From the NCBI RefSeq assembly GCF_041381155.1, contig NC_091137.1, forward strand, positions 13,821,765-13,885,764: DNA of 64,000 bases. The letters are read 5' to 3'. Position numbers and translations under genes: made by a program. Of the stretch, positions 45,933 through 56,875 are shown one piece after another (within the stretch, counting starts at the first letter, position 1; each line of letters opens with the position of its first letter). The notes below the pieces were generated by a model, which ran no database searches, was not told the DNA's origin, and saw only the letters and a list, made by a program, of their open reading frames with translations. This stretch comes from Argopecten irradians (Eukaryota; Mollusca; Bivalvia; Pectinida; Pectinidae).

Positions 45933-45980
45933 GCGTCATCTACGTCATCTATGACGTCATCTACGTCAACTATAACGTCA
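45933..45980 (+). promoter_or_regulatory. Cluster of CRE/ATF-like sites upstream of Crypton-like gene, copy A
   Basis: Five ACGTCA/GCGTCA cores in 48 bases: GCGTCA, TACGTCA, the full palindrome TGACGTCA at 45952-45959, TACGTCA and AACGTCA. It lies 50-95 bases before the ATG at 46029. In animals TGACGTCA is bound by CREB/ATF proteins (established). Use as a promoter here is inference. Confidence 0.55.
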
Positions 45981-46028
45981 TCTATAATATTGATCGCGCC
46001 GCCTTCTTGCAGACAACAAATTGTAAAC

Positions 46029-46711
46029 ATGGCGCTGTCACGGTTTTCTGAACTGGACGAGGATGATTTGAAGTCTCTTCTGGAGGAAAATGACTCTGCT
46101 AGTACCAGAAGGACAGTAAAAGCAGCTGTTGCGGTCTTTATTCATTATTTGGAGGCAAGGGGCAAAACTTTGGATGTGATTGACAGCTGTCAAACTTCAG
46201 TCTCCGACTTAGACAGCTTTCTACGTAAATTTTATGCAGAAGTCAGGAGAGAAGATGGCAACCGTTATGCGAAAAAATCAATGGTCACGTTGCGATATGG
46301 CCTACAAAAACATTTCCAACGTACCCGAAACCAGGACATCATTAACGATAAATCATATGCGAAGTCAAACGAAATGTTCAAGGCAGTCCTCGTCCAGCTG
46401 CAGAAAGAAGGGGGGAAAGACTGTATGCCGAAGGAGGCAATTTCTCTAGAGGATTTACAAAAACTTTACAACACAGCATTTACTACAAATACATCAGATG
46501 GTCCAGAAAAAAGTGATGTTTGAATACCTGTACTATTTCTGTAATCGCGGCCGCGAGAATTTAAGGGAACTGAAAAATGGAGACTTCACTCTCGGAATGG
46601 ACTCTTCCGGCCGAGAGTATGTGTGTGTCGTCAGTAAACAAACGAAGAACCACAGAGGCGATGACATCCACGATGTCGATAATAAACAAGGGAGGATGTA
46701 TGACAAACCAG
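46029..46711 (+). pseudogene. Crypton-like tyrosine recombinase, first exon, copy A (2-bp deletion)
   Basis: The ATG at 46029 (AAACATGGCG) starts MALSRFSELDEDDLKSLLEE, typical of the KIAA1958/ZMYM-like proteins derived from Crypton elements. N-terminal core-binding region: LDSFLRKFYAEVRREDG and the SLVTLRYGLQKHF-like stretch. The recombinase domain begins with EYLYYFCNRGRENLREL, where the Arg of RGRE is the likely first catalytic residue. Relative to copy B, two bases are missing at about 46502-46504, so the frame breaks after TSDG and resumes in another frame to 46711. There CCAG is followed by a GTACGT donor. The remaining catalytic residues (H-x-x-R, Tyr) would be downstream and are not in this window. 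An upstream in-frame extension to 45867 has no ATG and is not used. Confidence 0.82.
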
Positions 46712-49700
46712 GTACGTTTATTACAGTCATGTATATTAGTAAACCTAACATAGAATCCGCCATCTTGAAATTTTAGAGTTATCCTCCCCTTGATCGGAGT
46801 AAAGACACTTCCGGTTTTCATTGCGCAATATAGAAACAGCTTACAACTACCTGCATTTTTGAGTAACTTTGAAACGATTTTCCCCGATTTGTGACACGTG
46901 TTGTTGGTAATACTGTTTGGACTGCATATCTTTTTTATATGTATGTGTTTTTTCTCGTAAATATTGGATAGTATCCCCACTTTTTCGTTCATTTTTTTAA
47001 GTGGGCGTGGCCGATATTAAAAGTTTTAGTGGAGGGTCAATTCGACTTCATGAGTCTTCCATCTTTCTCGAGACTGTATTAAAGCATGGTGAAATTAGCA
47101 TGTGATAATATCAACTGATCACTGTAAAAAATCAACGTTAAAAAAAAGAACTCTGTGGTTTCACTAGCAACTTGAAAATTATGATGTCCCTCTGCAAACT
47201 GTTTTGGCCTATTGATCAGTGCAATGGTCACTGGTTTTTGTTATACATGTAGTGCAAGTTGATGGTTACATTTAAAAGTAATTCATAAGTGCATGATCAC
47301 AAATACACTACAAAACAATTAATCAGCTTGTTACATTTACATACACATGGACTTCAAGTTGGTATATTTTACAAGGTTAACATCTGTAATAATTTTGTAA
47401 AAGTTAAATATAATTCTAAAACATATATTCCGAGCCGGTTGTGACTTTACACGACAAATGCTCCACATGCAATAATTATAAAAGCTGATTTCCATTTTGT
47501 TTGACACTCTTGTAAACAAAAAATCCAATGAAGCAAATAGGTCATCATTTTTTTATCAAAGGAGGAAGTCAAATAAACCAAGGAGTAAACATATATTTTT
47601 GAACATGTACATATACGAGCTGTTATCACTTATTTGTAGTATCTGATCGAACACGAATATATTAAGTCTTATATATATCAATCACAAATACGTGAACTAT
47701 ATATTTTATGATGGGTACGAGTTCGCCAAATTCCATGAGTACGGGTTAGCCATGATTGGTTGAGAGTTCGCCAAATGTGGGTACGAGTTTGTTTGGGTAC
47801 GAAATTGAATGGGTAAGGGATTACCATAATTCGATCCAAATTAGTAACTGACAACTTAGAACGCACTGTGGAAATGGACATGTACCTTTCATTGATTATA
47901 GGCAATTAATGGCTATTATAATATAGGATTCTTTCATGTCACTTGGAATTATATTTACTCAAAACCTAATACAACTTGTCAATATCTTGTAAGTGTCATC
48001 ATTCAAACAAATGAATACTGTGTAGTTGCTGTATTTGAAGTGGACACAGAGAGAATATACTGTAGATTAAGGATTTTTTTTCTCATTATAAACAGCACCC
48101 TTCAATCCAAAAGTCTAAATAGGATGACACTTGTGTATACATAGATTTCTTTTCTGCACCATAGGATCTGGAAATAAAACTGTTAAAACTTACCATCACT
48201 GTTTTGTCAATGTTTCTGCTACTTGGAATAGTTTGAAACAATTGTTTATGTGAAAACAAATCTTAAATGGATTATTTGACTTGTACTTTGAAATGTTTGC
48301 TTTCTTCTGAAAGACTTGGTAAATGATGATAGTCTTTTCATTCAAATCAGAAATATTTCATGCCATATCATGATCCCTTTAGGTAGATAAATGTATTATT
48401 ATTATTTATATTCAAAATGAAATACACATGCACTCTTTACACATACTTCATAGCACTTTATTTAGATATACATGTATGAATCCTTATGTGCACATAGTTT
48501 CAAATAAAACCAATTTGAATTGACCTACATGTAAATCTTAAAAAGTTGATAAGCTGATGACAACAAAAGGTAATCAGTGGTAGGTGTTGCTGTCTAAAAG
48601 AAGAGGACGCTGAAAGAATGTACATGTTTGTACTTATGTGCGTTTGCTTATGTGAATTGTATTCCACCGCTTTCATGAAGAAGTTAAACTGTTATCTCTT
48701 TCATTTTATGTGGTTATATATTAGAGCTGATTGTCAGCAATTAAGCAAATTATTATTTATTTATAATTTGATGATAACTATATACAAATGATAAATGCAT
48801 ATACATCAAACCATTCTGTGTTACAAATGCACTTTGATGATGCATGATACTGCAGCTATTGATGTAAAAATGCATGTAATAAAGGTTTTTTTTTTTTTTA
48901 CTTTTTAGAACATAGTACATTGTAACTATGCTAGAAATCCATCTATACATTAATCACATTTTAGCCAGAATGGTACCTTCAAACTTCAGAAAACACAGAA
49001 TCGGAGATCCTATATATAAAAAACTGGAAAGAAAACCTGACTTATATACACATGTTACATGTATTGTATATATTTTTATTTGTTGGATATAAATACATGT
49101 ACAATACACTCAGGTGCATCAAACTTCTTTAGTGATTGATATGCATGTAAATTTCTTGTGAAATTACTGATGCTAGCAAACTGCTCAAACCAAAAGAAAA
49201 CTATCTTCAAATCTTGATATTTGCAATTATTTTTTCAAGCTGACAGAAATCTTGTGTATCTAGCCTCACTGCATTGTCTCTTTAGTAAGGGATATGGCCA
49301 TGACAGCGACACATAGGAAAACTGCCAAAAAAATTACACTATGTGTATTATGTAACGAACATCATAAAAAATGATGATTGTATGAGAATTTGAAGACATA
49401 ATTGTTTGTTATTTGATTTGGAATACAGATGGAAAATACATTAGAAATTTATGAGAAAATGATTCTTTTAGGTACACTTTCAGACATAACCTATGATCTT
49501 TTTCTAATCAGTGACATTTTCCCACCCATTTCTTCCAGAAATGGTTAATTATTTTTCAGGTTAGTTTATAAGTGTTCAAGCCCTTGGTTTGAAGATTTTA
49601 TTGCTTTCAGCTGGCTGTGACATTGTCTTAGGACTAGTATAAACCAAAGTCTTAGAAGTAAACATACATGTACATTGTAATAACCAAATATGCATTATAT

Positions 49701-49733
49701 TTGTAGCGGGATTAGACTGGGGCGATCATCGGT

Positions 49734-49806
49734 GACCAGATAGCTCAGTTGGTAGAGCACTCGGCTAGTGTTCTGAGGGTCCCGGGTTCGAATCCCGGTC
49801 TGGCCG
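49734..49806 (+). tRNA. tRNA-like sequence, probably the head of a tRNA-derived repeat
   Basis: Box A-like TAGCTCAGTTGGTAGAGC and box B GGTTCGAATCC fold into D and T arms. The acceptor stem GACCAGA/TCTGGCC has one A-C mismatch at pair 2-71. The anticodon stem CTCGG/CTGAG needs an 8-base loop (CTAGTGTT). If read as AGT the anticodon would be Thr, but the loop is abnormal. TGTAGCGG (49702-49709) and CCGCTACA (49804-49811) flank it as an inverted repeat. These defects favour a retroposed or pseudo-tRNA over a working gene. Confidence 0.6.
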
Positions 49807-52496
49807 CTACATTTTCTCCTGTATATATACCAGGGATCAAATCTAGGTTGTGGGGAAAACTATGGTCCTTTTCAAAATTGGGAAAAGTTTATAATAGCTG
49901 CATTATCAGATATTTGACCATTCTCATTTTGGTAGAAATAATCATTTTGAAGTGTTATAACACCTAGAATGTTATTGCAGGATTCAGTAAACAGTTTTTT
50001 GATGCTGTGAAACAGCATTCTTAGGTACACTCGGCGAGCCTGTGCACATCAAAACAATGAAACCACTCTGCGATGAAATTTAAAAGTTGTTTTGTTCATT
50101 TCACGTAATACTTGATAGTATGAAAAAATAAAACCCCAATATTCAAAACCACAGACATAGAATTTGTACATACGTATACACCATGAATGGAGTGTTTTAA
50201 GTATTCAGTTGGGACTCTATGATATTTGTATTACTCCGAGAACACTGGTCTCCCGAAAATCACGAACAACGCCTTCTTCGCTGTCTTCCTCCGCGACAGA
50301 CTTTCGATGGATTTTGGATTGTGTATGTTTATTTAAATTTTACGTAATTCATGCTAATGATCGATTATTGTAATCAAATGTTAGGAAGGTAACTGCAAAA
50401 GAAAGTTCTTATAACGCTTATAAAGTTTTTTTGTGTTGGTTGTATTGACGAACTATATCTGAGATATTATTGCGCAGTAAAAGTTAATAGTTTTTAATAC
50501 GTACGTTTTCCTCCCTTGATCTGTCACTGGGAGTTCTGTCTTTTGTTTAAACATAAACATAAAATTACAAAATATAATGATGATATAGATCTATTTATGT
50601 ACGGGCAACTTAAAGTGACAAATAAACATATTGCCGTGTAATGTACGGTAGCCTTATGAAGACTTGCTAAAGTCCGATGTATTGCAGGGAGTTTTCATGA
50701 TGTTAGCGTTCTTATGAATTCAAAGGAAATTTGACTGTTATAACCAAATAATGTACCCTTTACTTGACACACGATAAATGTTCTGCACGATAATATCTCG
50801 CCAACCAGTTACTGTTAGGCTTACGAAGACTTGCTAAAGTCCGATACATTACATGAAGTTTTCTTGATGTTAACGGCTAGCGTTCTTGTGAATTTAAAAA
50901 GAAATCCGAGTGATATACGTAATGAAATAATGTACCTTTTTTTTGGCAAAAGTATCTGGCTATGATTTATTAGTCAAAAGTCGTCAAGGCAACCCATGTT
51001 AGTTTTCTAAAAAGGAAACCAAAACATATTCGGAAATGGTGATATTTCTAATGTTATATATTTCCGAAAATATTCTTCAATGTTAAGTGGATATCAAGAT
51101 ACGAAAAATGTTCACTTATTATTTTTTTGTCTTTGAAGAAACATTGATGAAATTGATAATTTAGTAATTAATAAAGAATTATAAAAAAATGATACTCAGA
51201 TTCTGAACGGTTTTATTAGAAACATATATACATATATGTATTTGTGTTTCTGGTTTCATTGGTGTTGAAATCGTTACTTCAAAAATAATTTAGAAATAAA
51301 ATATTACAGTTTTTTCAGGATAATAAGTTATTCGACTTATTGTTCTTGAAAAACTTCATATATCATAAAATAAATAGGGTATATCGTAAATATTTTTTGT
51401 TAAACTCTGAAATTCAACACTGCACACTTATATATAGTTTACTAAATTCTATCTTTAAATGAAAAACCAATTTCTTTATTCCTTTGTTTGAGTCCTTCAT
51501 TCACAGCATCTATGAGTGGCCTTGGCACTTTGATTATGCTCCATCATCATAGATATATGTAGCAGATGTATAATAAATATGAAGATATTTACAACCAAAG
51601 GCTTAAAATGTGATGAAAAATAAGACAAAGGGGGATTTTTGTCATAAAAAGTGTTCAGTTTTAGCTTCAAATAGGATTTTTTTTTTAAAGTTTAGAGGGG
51701 AATTCAATCCTTGAGGGGAACTAACCATAAACGGTTCTAAATCAGAGCTAGATTGATACCTGTATGTACATGTAATTGTTGTAAAAACAAAAACATACTC
51801 TTTTGAATGTTGTATACATCTACATTTGTACATGTTATGATGTACATACATGTAGTAACAACATTCATTTAATTATTTACATTAAGCATGTTTTCATATG
51901 GTTTATTAGAAGACAAATTCAGTCTACAGGTTCATATTTGTAGTCTGTTCCAATATGGTTATGATAGTGGGAAATGTTTATTTTAATTTACATACATACA
52001 ATTAAAGTACATAACACAAATTAACAAAATGTTGTTACGGTGACATTAAATACTTTATTCAGTTCAAAAACATAAGTTTTGTTAATAATAATTTATAGAG
52101 TGGTATATTTATGTCGATACTGTAGGATGTATACAAATCGTGAGACGTCAAACTCCTTCATGTGCTATGGTCGAAGACACAATATTTATTGACCTGAAAA
52201 CGGCTACTTTTAAGTGTTAGAATTAAATCACAGATGCTTACAAACAAACAGGATATGTAGACGTTATATCTGTACATTTAATACAGCTGTCAAATCACCG
52301 TCAACAGTAATGTATCTACGCGAAAGGTACGTGTATGTAACCAGTGTAATACCGCCATTATCACGTTACCGGGGACTTAGAGTCGGTAGTTTTTCTAGTG
52401 AATATGACTTGACAGTTAACTATGTTCTTTCACTTTGTTTAAACAACAGTTCAAAATCCAAACATAACATACATGTACCTCTAAAATTTCGTAATT
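49807..52496. other. AT-rich intergenic DNA, no supported gene
   Basis: Apart from the local duplication at 50640-50950, only short open frames without recognisable domains. The longest, 52214-52498 (94 codons), has no promoter or splice context I can defend. Confidence 0.5.
50640..50950 (+). repeat. Diverged tandem duplication, ~173-bp period
   Basis: GAAGACTTGCTAAAGTCCGA occurs at about 50658 and 50827. The flanking TTAGCGTTCTTATGAATT/TAGCGTTCTTGTGAATTT and AATAATGTACC segments recur in the same order. Two copies only. Confidence 0.7.
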
Positions 52497-53004
52497 AGGG
52501 ACTAGATGAATGAGAGAGAAATCTCTCACAGCTAAAACAGTCATATAGCTGTTAGTGGCGCAGAAAACACACGAGCCCTCCTTAGCATTATAAACCAGTT
52601 AGGACGCGAATATTTTGTGCTATATGTACTAACTAAAGTATATAGTTTGCAATCGAACATTTAAACATCCGTATTTGGGGTGGGTTTTTTTAGCAAAAAA
52701 GGTGATGCTTTCTATAGCCTTGTAAAAAATATTAACAAAAAACGAATTACTTCAAAATAAAAAATAACAAATAAAGAATAATTATAAATCAAAATTGACA
52801 CGTATATAATTCGTGCTGGATAAATCTGCGTTTGATGTCATCCGAAGGGCACTGGATTTAAAACATTATAGGTTGATACAATCTTTCATCTGATGATCAT
52901 AGCAAGAAAGCAAACACAGTCAATTAACTGAATACATAAATTATTTCCGTTTTTTTCCTACAACTTAATGTGAGCATTAGACGTTTTCTGGAAAATGAAA
53001 AAAT

Positions 53005-54085
53005 AGGTAGTAGATGCTAAATGTCTAGGATATAGATTAATATATGTTTCATATCGTAAGTAGTTGATAAATGTCTAGGATATGGATCATATATCTTTTA
53101 TACTATTATAGTAGTTGATAAATATCTAGGATATGGATTGATATATATTTCATACCGTTAGTTGTTGATAAATGTCTAGGATATGGGATGTATATACTTT
53201 ATACCGTTAGTAGTTGATAAATGTCAAGGACATATATTTATATATGTTTTATACCGTAAGTAGTTTCTAAATGTCTAGGATATATATTGATACATGTTTT
53301 ATACCGTAAGTAGTTAATAAATGTCTAGAATACGGATTGATATATATTTTATACCGTTAGTTGTTGATAAATGTCTAGGATATATATTGATACATGTTTT
53401 ATACCGTAAGTAGTTGATAAATGTCGAGGATATGGATTGCTATATATTTTATACCGTTAGTAGTTGATAAATGTCTAGGATATGGATTGCTATATATTTT
53501 ATACCGTTAGTAGTTGATAGATGTCTAGGATAAAGATTGATTAATGTTTTATACCGATAGTAGTTGATAGATGTATAGGATATGGATTGATATATATATT
53601 TATACCGATAGTAGTTGATAGATGTATAGGATATGGATTGATATATATATTTATACCGTTAGTTGTTGATAAATGTCTAGAATATGGAATGTATATACTT
53701 TATACCGTTAGTTGTTGATAAATGTCTAGAATATGGAATGTATATACTTTATACCGTTAGTAGTTGATAAATGTCAAGGACATATATATATATATATGTT
53801 TTATATCGTCAGTAGATGAATGATGTCTAGGATATCAATTGATATATTTTTTGAACTGTAAGAAGTTGATGAATGTCTAGGAAATAGATTGATATATATA
53901 TTATAAAGTAAGTAGTTGATGAATGTCTATAACACGGGATATTATATATTTTATACCGTAAGTTGTTGATGAATGTCTATGATAGGGATCGTTTATGTTT
54001 CATACCGTTAGCAGTTGATAAATGTCTAGAATACAAATTAATATATATATTATACTGTTATAGTAGTTGATTAATGTTTAATATA
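53005..54085 (+). repeat. ~50-bp minisatellite, copy B
   Basis: Same array as 44715-45700 but with unit gains and losses: two additional adjacent units near 53290-53350 and 53460-53510, and one unit missing near the 3' end (before TACCGTTAGCAG at about 54003). The net difference is about 90 bp. Confidence 0.92.
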
Positions 54086-54317
54086 CCTCTACTTTATTTA
54101 CACTATATAAAAGTTACTTTGTTAAATTGACTAGCTCCCTGCTTTTTCCAAAAACCTCGCTCAGCTGTGTGCTAGTCATCGAACTAGCACACCCCTGGAA
54201 GCTAGCACACCCCTGCACTCGGATATTTCCGTTTAGCCAATCAAATTTGAGGTGGGCGGGGCTTATTTCCGAAGATGCCATCAATCACTACGTGCAGTGA
54301 AGTTGGCGGAGCTTGCT

Positions 54318-54365
54318 GCGTCATCTACGTCATCTATGACGTCATCTACGTCAACTATAACGTCA
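54318..54365 (+). promoter_or_regulatory. Cluster of CRE/ATF-like sites, copy B
   Basis: Identical to the cluster at 45933-45980, with the full TGACGTCA at 54337-54344, upstream of the copy B ATG at 54414. Confidence 0.55.
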
Positions 54366-54413
54366 TCTATAATATTGATCGCGCCGCCTTCTTGCAGACA
54401 ACAAATTGTAAAC

Positions 54414-55007
54414 ATGGCGCTGTCACGGTTTTCTGAACTGGACGAGGATGATTTGAAGTCTCTTCTGGAGGAAAAGGACTCTGCTAGTACCAGAAGGACA
54501 GTAAAAGCAGCTGTTGCGGTCTTTATTCATTATTTGGAGGCAAGGGGCAAAACTTTGGATGTGATTGACAGCTGTCAAACTTCCGTCTCCGACTTAGACA
54601 GCCTACTACGTAAATTTTATGCTGAAGTCAGGAGAGAAGATGGCAACCGTTATGCGAAAAAATCAATGGTCACGTTGCGATATGGCCTACAAAAACATTT
54701 CCAACGTACCCGAAACCAGGACATTATTAACGATAAATCATATGCGAAGTCAAACGAAATGTTCAAGGCAGTCCTCGTCCAGCTGAAGAAAGAAGGGGGG
54801 AAAGACTGTGTGCCGAAGGAGCCAATTTCGCCAGAGGATTTACAAAAACTTTACAACACAGCATTTACTACAAATACATCAGATGGTCTCCAGAAAAAAG
54901 TGATGTTTGAATACCTGTACTATTTTTGTAATCGCGGCCGCGAGAATTTAAGGGAACTGAAAAAGGGAGACTTCACCCTCGGAATGGACTCTTCCGGCCG
55001 AGAGCAT
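54414..55007 (+). pseudogene. Crypton-like tyrosine recombinase, first exon, copy B (cut by LTR insertion)
   Basis: Same protein start as copy A with a handful of substitutions (for example EEKDSAS instead of EENDSAS), and without the 2-bp deletion. The frame is therefore open through TSDG into the YLYYFCNRGRENLREL box and up to SSGREH. There the 5' LTR of the retrotransposon begins at 55008. The following 128 bp seen in copy A, including the splice donor, are absent. Copy B was probably intact until that event. Confidence 0.85.
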
Positions 55008-55715
55008 TGTTATGTATGACACTAAATACATGTAGTTATGAGATAAGGGAGATAACTCCTATAGCTTTTTTTATCAATACATCCTATGAAGGTCATATCA
55101 TTGATTTAGGTTATAGAACTTTCTAGAATATAATCATGTATAAACAAATATGTTTGTAAACATGTTGATTTTAAGTAGAGATCTAGAATGATCTATTTCC
55201 AGAAAGTTATGTGTGTTTACTTGTTTACTGTTTTTAGTTAGATATTTCTAGAAGTAGAAGGTTCTCCAATATTCTTGAATTACGGTTTAGCTATATATAC
55301 TCCAGCTGTCCAAGGCTAATCAGAACTGTAATGAGACCTGTAATAAGACATATCAAGAATTGTACAGCGCCATATAAGATTCTATTGGGAGAGCTATTGT
55401 GACTTTATCTGTGGATTATTACAACACTTTGTGTGGATTTATTCATATTGCCTGGAACTTTACAAATCATCTGTGGACATTCAATTTTCCTTGTGGATTT
55501 GTGATTATTGTTAATTTGAAACCTGGAAGGATCAAGGATTATACCAGGACATTCGCATACAGATAAGTAACACTTTAAATCATCGTACTAGTCTTGTACC
55601 ACCACCAATTACTTTAGATATCGTAAACCATCTCTGTATAATATTGTATATATAATTAAATTGTGTTTTGAATTTAGCTGCTGGTTTCTCCTTTCTGTTA
55701 TTCGTTCATGTAACA
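55008..55715 (+). repeat. 5' LTR
   Basis: Begins TGTTATGTATGACAC and ends TTCATGTAACA. It contains a CCAAT (about 55266) and a TATA-like CTATATATAC at 55291-55300, so transcription would start near 55325. No canonical AATAAA was recognised. Confidence 0.93.
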
Positions 55716-55720
55716 GAAAT

Positions 55721-55738
55721 TGGGGGCTCGTCCGGGAT
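55721..55738 (+). promoter_or_regulatory. Primer binding site, tRNA-Pro type
   Basis: TGGGGGCTCGTCCGGGAT begins five bases after the 5' LTR. It equals the 18-base site known to pair with the 3' end of tRNA-Pro in murine gammaretroviruses (recalled, not searched). It would prime minus-strand DNA synthesis. Confidence 0.85.
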
Positions 55739-55842
55739 CGATATTCAATTTGTGAAATCTAACTTTGAAAAATTAATTAAGAAATTTTCAAAATTTGTGT
55801 ACAAACTTTGAGTTTACATTTGAAACCAACAGCTAGATAAAT

Positions 55843-56802
55843 ATGACTTCTATGCAGGTAGAACAGTTTGTTAAAGCGCCATCCCTGGAAGTTCTTTTGC
55901 AAGTTAGTAAGAAGGATTTACTATTATTGGGTAAACATTTAGGCCTTACTATCAAAACTAATTTGAGGAAAGCTGAAATTAGGAATGTAATTATAAGATA
56001 TTTTGTTGACAATGGCAAATTTGACTCTAGTGCATTAGATAGTATAGAGGAAACAGTCACTTCAGAAATCCAAATTAGACAAATGGAACTTGAACATGAA
56101 ATGAAAATGAAACAAATAGAGAATGAAATGAAAATGAAACAAATAGAGAAAGAAATGAGAGAAAGAGAAATAGAAAAGGAGTTAAGAGAAAAAGAAATAG
56201 ACAAAGAAAGAGAGTTAAGAGAAAAAGAAATGGAAAGAAAATTAAAAGAAAAAGAGATCGAGAGAGATCAGATGTTAGAACTAGAGAAGCAGAAAATTCA
56301 AGCTGAAACAGAACTTAGAATTAAAGAATTAGAGCTAGCTTCTCAAGACGGTTCAAGTAATCCAACTTTTAGGGGTTTACAAGGAAACAGAGGTTTTGAT
56401 GTCAGTAGAAATATTAGGTTAGTTCCTCCTTTTCAAGAGAAAGAAGTTGACAAGTATTTTCTACATTTTGAGAAAATAGCTGATAGTATGAAATGGCCTG
56501 AAGATAAGCTTACAATGCTTCTTCAGAGTGTCTTGATTGGTAAAGCTAGAGACATTTATTCTTCTTTATCTGTTGATTATATTTCAAATTACCAAGTAGT
56601 CAAGAAAGCTATTTTGAAAGCTTATGAGTTAGTTCCTGAGGCTTACCGCCAGAAATTTCGAAACTCGAGAAAGAGAGATGAACAAACTCATGTAGAATTT
56701 GCCAGAGAAAAGGAACAATTATTTAATAGGTGGTGTGATTCTAAAGAAATTGATGAGGATTTCGGTAAATTGAGGCAATTATTGTTGATAGAGGAGTTTT
56801 AA
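55843..56802 (+). CDS. gag: Gag of the LTR retrotransposon, N-terminal part (319 aa, prematurely ended)
   Basis: The capsid protein that would package element RNA. Residues 1-70 form a basic N-terminal domain. Residues about 75-170 are a long charged coiled coil of K/E/R/M heptads (EKEMREREIEKELREKEI). Residues about 195-315 resemble a capsid/SCAN-type domain (VPPFQEKEVDKYFLHFEKIA, KAILKAYELVPEAYRQKFR). SCAN domains of vertebrate transcription factors are thought to derive from Gmr1-like gag (established). The stop at 56800-56802 follows a run of four T, and gag-like sequence resumes in another frame immediately after, so this end is a frameshift rather than the natural C-terminus. The opposite-strand frame over the coiled coil is a shadow. 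Confidence 0.88.
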   Translation: MTSMQVEQFVKAPSLEVLLQVSKKDLLLLGKHLGLTIKTNLRKAEIRNVIIRYFVDNGKFDSSALDSIEETVTSEIQIRQMELEHEMKMKQIENEMKMKQIEKEMREREIEKELREKEIDKERELREKEMERKLKEKEIERDQMLELEKQKIQAETELRIKELELASQDGSSNPTFRGLQGNRGFDVSRNIRLVPPFQEKEVDKYFLHFEKIADSMKWPEDKLTMLLQSVLIGKARDIYSSLSVDYISNYQVVKKAILKAYELVPEAYRQKFRNSRKRDEQTHVEFAREKEQLFNRWCDSKEIDEDFGKLRQLLLIEEF

Positions 56803-56875
56803 ACGTTGTGTCCACACAAACATAAAAACTCATTTAGATGAGAGAAAAGTTGAAACACTTAGTGAAGCAGCTACA

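Larger units (their letters stand above)
44204..49267 (+). repeat. Segmental duplication, copy A
   Basis: Nearly identical to 52497-55007 plus 61494-64000. The match begins around GAATGAGAGAGAAATCTCTC (44213 versus 52508) and runs to the window end on the B side, so the true length is not visible. Copy A contains a minisatellite, a CRE-like cluster, a Crypton-like gene start and about 2.5 kb of AT-rich DNA. It lacks the LTR element found in copy B and keeps about 128 bp (46621-46748) missing from copy B. From 46712 to 49267 I see no gene. Confidence 0.93.

Noticed and set aside
45867..46028. N-terminal extension of the Crypton-like frame (Ser/Thr-rich)
   Set aside because: No ATG; the stretch translates the CRE-like cluster, and homologous proteins start near the ATG at 46029 as I recall them.
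46533..46992. Minus-strand frames opposite the Crypton-like exon
   Set aside because: Overlap a recognised coding exon on the other strand and have no domain of their own.
55833..56204. 123-codon minus-strand frame of Ser/Ile/Phe repeats
   Set aside because: Exact antisense shadow of the K/E/R-rich gag coiled coil.
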